From positions 1 to 64,000 of the forward strand of contig NZ_JADHDV010000013.1 in assembly GCF_016820515.1 (NCBI RefSeq): a DNA stretch of 64,000 nt, read 5' to 3'. The stretch is from Pseudoxanthomonas beigongshangi (lineage in GTDB: Bacteria; Pseudomonadota; Gammaproteobacteria; Xanthomonadales; Xanthomonadaceae). The translations under genes were made by a program, and so were the position numbers. Of this stretch, positions 57,725-64,000 are shown piece after piece. The notes beneath the pieces are model-generated. The model did no database searches. It worked only from the letters and a program-made list of their open reading frames with translations, and was not told the DNA's origin. How positions within the stretch are numbered: the first letter of the stretch is position 1; the number at the start of each line of letters is the position of its first letter.

Positions 57725-58621
57725 ATGCTGCGCCGCGCGCTGTCCGGGCTGCTGTTGTGGTGCTGCCTGCTGCTGCCGGCGGCGGCCCAGCAGCTGGCGG
57801 CCATTCCCGCCCTGGACTCGCCGGTGGTGGATACCACCGGCACCCTGGATGCCGCGCAGAAGCAGCAGCTGGAGCAGCAGGCACTGGCCCTGCAGCAGCG
57901 CAAGGGCAGCCAGCTGCAGGTACTGATCGTGCCGAGCACCGAGCCGGAGAGCATCGAGCAGTACACCCTGCGCGTGTTCGAGCAATGGAAGCTGGGACGA
58001 AAGGGCGTGGACGACGGCGTGCTGCTGCTGGTCGCCAAGAACGACCGGCGCGTGCGCATCGAACCCGGCTATGGCCTGGAAGGCGCGATTCCCGACGCCA
58101 TCGCCAACCGGGTCATCCAGGAATACCTGGTGCCGAAATTCCGTGGCGGCGACTACGGCGGCGGCATCACCGACGCGACCGCGGTGCTGGTCAAGCTCAT
58201 CGACGGCGAGGCACTGCCGGCGCCAGTCAGCGACCACCGGCCGGAGCGTTCGCGTGGCGGCGACTGGCTGTTCGCGCTCTTCGCCGCCTTCATCATCGCC
58301 AGCATCGTGCGTGGCGTGTTCGGGCGTGCACCCGCCGGCATCCGCGGGTTGTTCACCGCCGGTGCCGCCGGCGGCACCGCATTCCTGCTGTCCTCGCTGA
58401 TTCCCGTGGCCGGCATCGCCGGCGTGTTCGGCCTGATCTACGGCCTGCTGTCGGTTTCCACCGGTGGCCGTTATGCCCGCCATCGCGATTGGGGTGGGTG
58501 GGGCGGTGGCGGCGGCTGGGGGGGCGGAGGAGGTTTCGGCGGCGGCGGTGGCTTCGGAGGAGGCGGCTGGGGCGGTGGCGGCGGCATGTCCGGAGGCGGT
58601 GGCGCCTCGGGGAGCTGGTGA
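57725..58621 (+). CDS. YgcG-like TPM-domain membrane protein
   Basis: The 298-residue product has a signal peptide (about residues 1-21). A periplasmic TPM domain follows (VVDTTGTLDAAQKQQLEQQALAL, GSQLQVLIVPST, GRKGVDDGVLLLVAKNDRRVRIEPGYGLEGAIPD, then YGGGITDATAVLVKLID). A membrane helix region comes next, and the protein ends with a long Gly/Trp/Phe-rich tail (GGWGGGGGWGGGGG pattern). TPM proteins have acid-phosphatase-like or thylakoid-protein roles and are often paired with LemA. It starts 18 bases after lemA and overlaps the next gene by one base. Confidence 0.88.
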   Translation: MLRRALSGLLLWCCLLLPAAAQQLAAIPALDSPVVDTTGTLDAAQKQQLEQQALALQQRKGSQLQVLIVPSTEPESIEQYTLRVFEQWKLGRKGVDDGVLLLVAKNDRRVRIEPGYGLEGAIPDAIANRVIQEYLVPKFRGGDYGGGITDATAVLVKLIDGEALPAPVSDHRPERSRGGDWLFALFAAFIIASIVRGVFGRAPAGIRGLFTAGAAGGTAFLLSSLIPVAGIAGVFGLIYGLLSVSTGGRYARHRDWGGWGGGGGWGGGGGFGGGGGFGGGGWGGGGGMSGGGGASGSW

Positions 58622-59109
58622 TGCGACTGCTGCGGCATCTATTCCCGCCTTCCGCGCGCCGCTTGTTCCCGGCCGACAGCCTGCAGCGCATCGCCGACGC
58701 CATCCACCAGGGCGAACAGCGCCATCGCGGCGAAGTGATGTTCGCGGTGGAGGCGGATCTGCCCCTGCTTGCGGTGGTGCGTGGCATGCAGGCCCGCGCG
58801 CGCGCGCTGGAAGCGTTCGCGCGACTGCGCACCTGGGACACGGAAGCCAACAACGGCGTGCTGATCTACCTGCTGCTGGCCGATCACCGCATCGAGATCG
58901 TCGCCGACCGCGGCCTGCGCGGCCGGGTCAGCGACGAGCAATGGCGCGGCGTCTGCCAGCTGATGGAAGAGCGTCTGCGCGCCGGTGAAGCCGAAGCCGC
59001 GGTGATCCGCGGCATCACCGCGGTGTCGGACCTGCTGGCGGCGTTCTTTCCGCAGGATGGCAGCCAGCGGGATGAGGACGAACTGCCCAACCAGCCGCAC
59101 GTCTTCTGA
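58621..59109 (+). CDS. second TPM-domain protein
   Basis: The 162-residue product carries a second TPM-type domain: LQRIADAIHQGEQRHRGEVMFAVEADLPLL, TWDTEANNGVLIYLLLADHRIEIVADRGLRGRVSDEQW and AAVIRGITAVSDLLAAFF. There is no clear signal peptide, unlike its neighbour. It starts at the TGATG junction with the preceding stop, so it is translationally coupled, and it ends the lemA operon. The pairing of LemA, YgcG-like and short TPM proteins is common in proteobacteria; function is unknown. Confidence 0.85.
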   Translation: MRLLRHLFPPSARRLFPADSLQRIADAIHQGEQRHRGEVMFAVEADLPLLAVVRGMQARARALEAFARLRTWDTEANNGVLIYLLLADHRIEIVADRGLRGRVSDEQWRGVCQLMEERLRAGEAEAAVIRGITAVSDLLAAFFPQDGSQRDEDELPNQPHVF

Positions 59110-59232
59110 GCCGGCACCGGAACGCGAGTCCGGCCGCAAGCCTTGCCGCCGGCTGTCCCCGGGGCGGGACGGACGGCGCAAGCCAACCCGGCTGGGGCAA
59201 AATAGGGCATTCCCTGCCGGTCCCCGAGGCGC

Positions 59233-60111
59233 ATGATCTACCTTCACCAGATTGACCCGATTGCCCTGTCGCTGGGGCCGCTGAAGCTGCATTGGTACGG
59301 CCTGATGTACCTGCTGGGTTTCATCGCGGCGTGGTGGCTGGGCCAGCGGCGGGTGCGGGCAGGCCGGTTGCCGGGCGTGGACACCAACGGATTCTCGGAT
59401 CTGCTGTTCTACGCGATGATCGGCGTGGTGCTGGGCGGGCGCCTGGGTTACATCCTGTTCTATGGCCTGGAAGGGTTTCTCGCCAATCCGCTGTCCATCT
59501 TCAAGGTCTGGGAAGGCGGCATGAGTTTCCACGGTGGCCTGCTCGGCGTGATGACCGCCGCGCTGTGGTGGTCGCGCCGCCAGCGCATGCACTTCTTCGA
59601 CACCATGGATTTCGTTGCTCCGCTGGTGCCGCTGGGGCTGGGTTTCGGCCGGATCGGCAACTTCATCGGCGCCGAGTTGTGGGGCAAGTACACGAAGGCG
59701 GATTGGGGCGTGATCTTCCCGACCGATCCGGCATTGAAGGACTTCAGCGCCGCGCAGTTGCAAGCGCAGTACGCGGCCGGCGCGCTGGATCAGTTCGCGC
59801 GCCACCCTTCGCAGCTGTACCAGGCGTTCCTCGAAGGACTGGTGATGTTCGCCGCGCTGTGGTGGTTCTCCCGCCAGCCGCGGCCGCGCTACGCGGTCTC
59901 CGGCCTGTTCGCGCTGCTGTATGGCGTGTTCCGCTTCCTGGTCGAATTCGTGCGGGTGCCGGACGAGCAGCTCCAGTACCTGGCCTTCGGCTGGCTGACC
60001 ATGGGCCAGCTGCTGAGCGTGCCGCTGATCCTGCTGGGTTTGTACCTGCTGTGGCTGTCGCGCCGCTCGCCCGTCCTGCAACCCGTCGTTCCGGCCAAGG
60101 AATCCGCATGA
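59233..60111 (+). CDS. lgt: prolipoprotein diacylglyceryl transferase
   Basis: Lgt transfers diacylglycerol from phosphatidylglycerol to the lipobox Cys of prolipoproteins, the first step of their maturation. The 292-residue integral membrane enzyme has the family blocks [19 protein letters not shown] near the N-terminus and [15 protein letters not shown]. The catalytic region [15 protein letters not shown] includes His, and [18 protein letters not shown] and [19 protein letters not shown] follow. ATG at 59233 is the conserved start. Its last codon overlaps thyA by four bases. Confidence 0.96.
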   Translation: MIYLHQIDPIALSLGPLKLHWYGLMYLLGFIAAWWLGQRRVRAGRLPGVDTNGFSDLLFYAMIGVVLGGRLGYILFYGLEGFLANPLSIFKVWEGGMSFHGGLLGVMTAALWWSRRQRMHFFDTMDFVAPLVPLGLGFGRIGNFIGAELWGKYTKADWGVIFPTDPALKDFSAAQLQAQYAAGALDQFARHPSQLYQAFLEGLVMFAALWWFSRQPRPRYAVSGLFALLYGVFRFLVEFVRVPDEQLQYLAFGWLTMGQLLSVPLILLGLYLLWLSRRSPVLQPVVPAKESA

Positions 60112-60902
60112 AGCCCTATCTCGATCTGCTGCGCCACGTGCTGGAGCAGGGCGCCGAGAAATCCGATCGCACCGGCACCGGCACGCGCAGCGTGTTCGGC
60201 TGGCAGATGCGCTTCGATCTCGCCGAGGGCTTCCCGCTGGTCACCACCAAGAAGCTGCACCTGCGTTCGATCATCCATGAGCTGCTGTGGTTCCTGAAAG
60301 GCGAGACCAACATCGCCTACCTGAAGGACAACAAGGTCAGCATCTGGGACGAATGGGCCAACGCCGACGGTGAGCTCGGCCCGGTTTACGGCAAGCAATG
60401 GCGCCGCTGGGCGACCGCCGATGGCGGCGAGATCGACCAGATCAAATGGGTGGTCGAGGAGATCAAGCGCAACCCGGATTCGCGCCGGCTGATCGTCAGC
60501 GCCTGGAACGTCGCCGATCTGCCGAAGATGGCGCTGATGCCGTGCCACACGATGTTCCAGTTCTACGTGGTCGACGGCAAGCTGAGCTGCCAGCTGTACC
60601 AGCGCAGCGGCGACATCTTCCTGGGCGTGCCCTTCAACATCGCCAGCTACGCGCTGCTGACCCACATGGTCGCGCAAGCCACCGGGCTGGGCGTGGGCGA
60701 CTTCGTGCACACGCTGGGCGACGCGCACCTGTATTCCAATCACTACGAGCAGGCGCGCGAACAGCTGGCACGCGAGCCGCGCAAGTTGCCGACGCTGCGG
60801 CTGAATCCGGACGTGACCGATCTGTTTGCCTTCAGCTACGAGGACATCGAAATCCTCGGCTACGACCCGCATCCGGCCATCAAGGCGCCGGTCGCGGTAT
60901 GA
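60108..60902 (+). CDS. thyA: thymidylate synthase
   Basis: ThyA converts dUMP to dTMP with methylene-tetrahydrofolate. The 264 residues match E. coli. Catalytic Cys146 lies in [28 protein letters not shown] near the N-terminus, [21 protein letters not shown] and [15 protein letters not shown] complete the signature. ATG at 60108 overlaps lgt, as in many gammaproteobacteria. folA lies further right in the window, so the dTMP/folate genes are clustered. Confidence 0.97.
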   Translation: MKPYLDLLRHVLEQGAEKSDRTGTGTRSVFGWQMRFDLAEGFPLVTTKKLHLRSIIHELLWFLKGETNIAYLKDNKVSIWDEWANADGELGPVYGKQWRRWATADGGEIDQIKWVVEEIKRNPDSRRLIVSAWNVADLPKMALMPCHTMFQFYVVDGKLSCQLYQRSGDIFLGVPFNIASYALLTHMVAQATGLGVGDFVHTLGDAHLYSNHYEQAREQLAREPRKLPTLRLNPDVTDLFAFSYEDIEILGYDPHPAIKAPVAV

Positions 60903-61408
60903 GCGGTGTTGACGAGGCGGCGGAGATCGGTTTCCGCCGCGACGATGCCTACCTGCGCGAGCAGTACCTCAAGTGGTGGTGGTTCCGCAGTGGCTGGCGC
61001 CGCTGGATCTGGGGGGCGTCGCTGCTGCTGGGACTCATCGCGCTGGCGATCATTTTATTCGCGGATTCTCCCGGCCTGCGCTTGCCCGCCGTGGTGATCG
61101 CCGCCGCCGGCCTGGCCCAGGGCGTGATGCCGTGGCTGGAATTCCGCCGCTGGAAGCGGACCGCGCTCGGCGGCCTGGACACCATGCCGGACCTGCGCCT
61201 GTCGGTGGAGGCGGGCGTGCTGCGGTTCGGTGCCGGACCGAACGTGCGCTACGAGGCTCGCGGTGACGTGGTGCGCGTGGCGGGCGGGCGCTTCATCTAC
61301 GAGCAAGGGCAATCCGGCCGGCACGCTTACGTGCCGGACCGCTGCTGGAACGAGCCGCGCACGCAGGCGCTGCTGGCGACCTGGCAAGCCGACGCCGCGC
61401 CGCGCTAA
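60899..61408 (+). CDS. membrane protein of unknown function (possible YcxB-like)
   Basis: The 169-residue product has two membrane helices (about residues 36-54 and 58-76) between a Trp/Arg-rich N-terminal region and a mostly soluble C-terminal part. That part has strand-like segments: [36 protein letters not shown] and [13 protein letters not shown]. The pattern of two helices followed by a small beta domain resembles YcxB-like proteins, but this is only a suggestion. It overlaps thyA by four bases, so it is in that operon, and it is convergent with the protease gene by another four bases. Confidence 0.65.
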   Translation: MSGVDEAAEIGFRRDDAYLREQYLKWWWFRSGWRRWIWGASLLLGLIALAIILFADSPGLRLPAVVIAAAGLAQGVMPWLEFRRWKRTALGGLDTMPDLRLSVEAGVLRFGAGPNVRYEARGDVVRVAGGRFIYEQGQSGRHAYVPDRCWNEPRTQALLATWQADAAPR

Positions 61409-62406
61409 CGAGGCGTGGTGTCGCGGCAACCGGCAATGCAGCGGAAGTACGCGGCGGCGCCGGGATAATCCACGGTCATGATGAAGTGGCGGAACGCATT
61501 GCCGCCCAGCGCACCGTCCACCCGCGCGTCCATGAAGCTGGACATGAAGTCGTGGAAGTTGCGGTTCTCGCGGTGGGTGAACCACACCGGCCCCACCTTG
61601 TAACCGGCGATGATCACTTCCGGCACCTCGATCATCGCCGAGCCCATGCCGGCCTGCGCGTTATTGATCACCCGCCAGTCCGGATGCGCCTTGCGCCAGG
61701 CCTGGAACACGCTGTCGGCGATCATGCTGGTGGCGCGCTCGGAGGGACCGCCGTCGGCGAGTTCGGCCTGCGCGTTCGGCGTCAGCACCGTCATCGCGCC
61801 GGTATCCAGCAGCAGAGAATGCGTCTTTCCGTCGATGACGACCTGCAGGCGCGGGAAGTCGGTTACCCGGTTGCCGTGACCGTCGGTCTTGAAGCCCAGC
61901 GCCAGCCGGCGCAGTTCCGGCGAAGGCTTCCAGTCGCCGGCTTCGCGGCGGAAGCGGCGCGCGGGATAGTCCCAGGTCCAGATGCGGCCGGAGAACCACG
62001 CCTGTCCCAGGATGCCATCGTCCTGGCTGGCGCCCGGCAACTGCGGGCCGGCGAGCGCGCTCGGCAACACCATCATGCGGCCATCGTCGGCCAGCGGCGG
62101 CGGGATGCCGGCCTCCACCGCGAAGGCGGGCAGGCGGGTGACCTTGGCGCGATCGCCGAGTTCGCGGCGCGCTTCCGGATCCTCCAGTGGCGACAGCGGC
62201 AGCTTCAACCGCTCGACCGCTTCCTGCTTGAGGAAGAGGCCGCCGCCGGTGTCGGTGTACAGGCGCAGGCGTTCACCGGTGGCTCCCTGCGCTTCCAGGT
62301 AGACGCGGTCGGATTCGAAGCGCGCCGGCAGGGACTGGCCGGCGTCGGCGGCCGCGGCCAGCAGCAATCCGCCGGCCAACAGCATCGTTCTGGCTTGCGA
62401 GGGCAT
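61405..62406 (-). CDS. periplasmic aspartyl-protease-like protein with two DTG motifs
   Basis: The 333-residue product has a signal peptide (about residues 1-22). It carries the active-site-type triad twice: Asp52 in LYTDTGGG and Asp201 in LLLDTGAMT. Each is preceded by hydrophobic strands and followed by a flap-like Gly region, as in two-lobed pepsin or retropepsin-related enzymes. Cys residues in FRCIAGCRD near the end could pair. It is probably a periplasmic protease; substrate unknown. ATG at 62406 is used. It is convergent with the preceding membrane-protein gene. Confidence 0.72.
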   Translation of the reverse strand: MPSQARTMLLAGGLLLAAAADAGQSLPARFESDRVYLEAQGATGERLRLYTDTGGGLFLKQEAVERLKLPLSPLEDPEARRELGDRAKVTRLPAFAVEAGIPPPLADDGRMMVLPSALAGPQLPGASQDDGILGQAWFSGRIWTWDYPARRFRREAGDWKPSPELRRLALGFKTDGHGNRVTDFPRLQVVIDGKTHSLLLDTGAMTVLTPNAQAELADGGPSERATSMIADSVFQAWRKAHPDWRVINNAQAGMGSAMIEVPEVIIAGYKVGPVWFTHRENRNFHDFMSSFMDARVDGALGGNAFRHFIMTVDYPGAAAYFRCIAGCRDTTPR

Positions 62407-62484
62407 CCGGCCTTCCCCGAAGATGGTGTGTGGCGAAAGTACGCCGCGTTCCCCCCGCCTGCAATACGCCGGAAGTCAGCCCGC

Positions 62485-63000
62485 ATGAATCCATCCGTTT
62501 CCCTGTCGCTGATCGCCGCGCTCGATCGCCGGCACGCCATCGGCCGCGACAATGATCTGCCCTGGCGGTTGCCCGACGACCTCAAGCGCTTCAAGGCGCT
62601 GACCCTGGGCAAGCCGGTGCTCATGGGCAGGCGCACCGCCGAGTCGCTCGGTCGCGCGCTGCCGGGCCGGCGCAACCTGGTGCTGACCCGCCGTGGACAG
62701 GTGCCGTTCGCCGGCATGGAGGCGGTGGCGTCGCTCGAGCAGGCGCTGGCCTGGGCGGCCAGCGAGGACAATCCGGAAATCTGCGTGATCGGTGGCGGCG
62801 AGATCTACGCGCAGACCCTTTCGCTTGCCGACGCGCTGTACCTGACCCATGTCGATACGTTGGTCGAGGACGCGCACGCGCACTTTCCCCGCTTCGACCC
62901 CACCGAGTGGGACGTGGTGCGGCGCGAACCGCATCCGGCCGACGCGCGCCATGCGCATGCGTTCGAATTCATCGATTACCTGCGGGTGCGGACGGCCTGA
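62485..63000 (+). CDS. folA: dihydrofolate reductase
   Basis: FolA regenerates tetrahydrofolate for thyA and one-carbon metabolism and is the trimethoprim target. The 171-residue product has SLIAALDRRHAIGRDNDLPWRLPDDLKRFK (active-site Asp and Trp), GKPVLMGRRTAESLGRALPGRRNLVLTR and ICVIGGGEIYAQTLSLADALYLTHVD. ATG at 62485 is the family start; the longer frame upstream is a shadow of the protease gene. It is followed by DUF1287 and apaH genes on the other strand. Confidence 0.96.
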   Translation: MNPSVSLSLIAALDRRHAIGRDNDLPWRLPDDLKRFKALTLGKPVLMGRRTAESLGRALPGRRNLVLTRRGQVPFAGMEAVASLEQALAWAASEDNPEICVIGGGEIYAQTLSLADALYLTHVDTLVEDAHAHFPRFDPTEWDVVRREPHPADARHAHAFEFIDYLRVRTA

Positions 63001-63018
63001 GCCGGAGTCGCCGCGCGC

Positions 63019-63702
63019 TTACGGAAGCAGCGGCCGGTAGTGGCCGATGATGGGGTGCCGGAACAGCAGATCCTCTTCGCGGGTTCCCGCGCCGATGTTG
63101 TGCAGGATCAGCGGTACGCCGTCGGCACCCCGGCGGTCGGAGACGATGCCGATGTGCAGCAGGCCGCTGCCTTGCAGCTTCCAGGCGACGATGTCGCCCG
63201 GCGCGTAGTCCGTCGCCCGTGCGCCGATGGCGCGTTGCCAGCCCTGTTGCTTGAACCAGTGCATCTGGTTGGGCACACGGCGGTGGTCGATGTTCCGATC
63301 CGGGCCGGACATGCCCCAGTCCTGCGGATAGGCGTGGAAGCGGGCCCGCATGTCCTCGTGGATGGCCTGCTGGAGATCCAGTCCCTGCGTGCGCAGGGCG
63401 CGGATCACCACATCCGTGCAGACACCACGATCCTGCGGGACATCGCCGCCTGGATAAGCCAGCCGGACATACGCGGGATCGTAATTGCGGGTGACGCCGA
63501 CCTGCGACCGGGCGGCCGCGACCAGGGGAGGGGAGGCGGCGGAAACAGCGCTTGCGGGCGCGCCCATCGCGGCGGAGACCGCGGTGGGCGCGGGAACTCG
63601 CGGGGACGTTGCGGTGGCCGGAGCACGTCCACATGCCGCCAGCAGCTGGGCGGACAGCAGGGCCATGGCCAAGGTGCGCGGAGGGACCGTCGGAATACGC
63701 AT
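63019..63702 (-). CDS. DUF1287 lipoprotein, NlpC/P60-related fold
   Basis: The 227-residue product has a lipoprotein signal ending LLAACGR (Cys24) and an Ala/Pro/Ser-rich linker. The DUF1287 core follows: ARSQVGVTRNYDPAYVRLAYPGGDVPQDRGVCTDVVIRALR, DWGMSGPDRNIDHRRVPNQMHWF, ARATDYAPGDIVAWKL and LLHIGIVSDRRG. The Cys and His here suggest a cysteine-hydrolase-like fold acting on peptidoglycan or peptides, not experimentally settled. ATG at 63702 gives the signal peptide. Confidence 0.87.
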   Translation of the reverse strand: MRIPTVPPRTLAMALLSAQLLAACGRAPATATSPRVPAPTAVSAAMGAPASAVSAASPPLVAAARSQVGVTRNYDPAYVRLAYPGGDVPQDRGVCTDVVIRALRTQGLDLQQAIHEDMRARFHAYPQDWGMSGPDRNIDHRRVPNQMHWFKQQGWQRAIGARATDYAPGDIVAWKLQGSGLLHIGIVSDRRGADGVPLILHNIGAGTREEDLLFRHPIIGHYRPLLP

Positions 63703-63787
63703 GGCCCGATTGTAGAGGAGCAACCTCCCACCGGTACGCCGAGATCGGTGAACTGAAAACAGCCGCAAGCCCGATGTTCGGGAGGCG

Positions 63788-64000
63788 TCAGTCCCGGCCC
63801 GCGAAGGAAGCGGGATCCACGTCGCGTCCGGGTACCTGCACGATCCGCAGTTCGTCGGTATCCAACTGCAGCGCGGTGAGCTTGCCGCCCCACACCGCGC
63901 CGGTATCGATCGCGTGCACGCCGTGGCCGATCATCAGGCCCAGGGTCGACCAATGGCCACAGACGATCTTCAGATCGCGCGGGGCGCGGCCGGGCACCTC
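63788..64000 (-). CDS. apaH: ApaH, diadenosine tetraphosphatase (C-terminal part, cut by window edge)
   Basis: The visible C-terminal portion reads [42 protein letters not shown], the metal-binding GHWS...H and [10 protein letters not shown] block of symmetrical Ap4A hydrolases. The enzyme splits Ap4A to two ADP. The gene continues past position 64000. Its position beside folA is typical of gammaproteobacteria. Confidence 0.93.
   Translation of the reverse strand, partial: EVPGRAPRDLKIVCGHWSTLGLMIGHGVHAIDTGAVWGGKLTALQLDTDELRIVQVPGRDVDPASFAGRD

Overview
The window is high-GC, densely packed chromosomal DNA. Gene content and order suggest a gammaproteobacterium of the Lysobacteraceae/Xanthomonadaceae: a type IV pilus Pil-Chp chemosensory cluster, gshB next to a TonB-like gene, an lgt-thyA-folA-apaH neighbourhood, xanthomonad-style integron attC sites and a GGGATTCGGGA-type intergenic repeat. 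I cannot name the genus from sequence alone. Apart from the first 1.2 kb and the 25.4-26.7 kb stretch, it reads as ordinary core genome.

Layout. 1-1.2 kb: the tail of an integron cassette array (a partial ORF, two small cassette genes, three attC or attC-like sites) that runs into the 3' part of a tRNA-Lys(UUU) gene with its terminator still in place. This looks like the edge of a mobile region. 1.3-5.7 kb: secreted beta-propeller-like proteins, a methyltransferase, a glutathione S-transferase and a small exported protein. 6-16.5 kb: recQ, dps, hrpA, relA and a membrane-anchored repeat protein. 16.5-19.1 kb: two family-4-type glycosyltransferases. 19.2-25 kb: mrcB, a lipoprotein, yoaA and tsaB in an overlapping operon. 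25-26.7 kb: an XRE regulator, a 45-residue peptide with a double-glycine leader, a hairpin, and an orphan membrane protein. 26.8-40.5 kb: tonB-like and gshB on the minus strand, divergent from pilG-pilI-pilJ-chpA-(degenerate cheB)-chpC, then an EF-hand protein. 40.5-49.4 kb: rsmE/bioA, then nudE-cysQ-mazG, small membrane proteins, a divergent oxidoreductase/TetR pair and a two-component system. 49.6-53.1 kb: a MacAB-like tripartite efflux system in three genes. 53.1-64 kb: an ECF sigma factor, two VOC proteins, an SGNH esterase, dgkA, a TerC protein, lemA with two TPM-domain genes, lgt-thyA, a two-DTG periplasmic protease, folA, a DUF1287 protein and the 3' end of apaH.

How the genes work together. 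The largest system is Pil-Chp. PilJ senses, PilI and ChpC couple, the 2082-residue ChpA kinase transfers phosphate, and PilG and the ChpA receiver respond to drive pilus-based motility. pilH and pilK are not in the locus, and the CheB-like protein has lost its catalytic serine, so receptor adaptation by methylation appears degraded. The strongest candidates for something undescribed are the double-glycine peptide module at 25.7-26.7 kb and the integron/tRNA-Lys junction at the left end.
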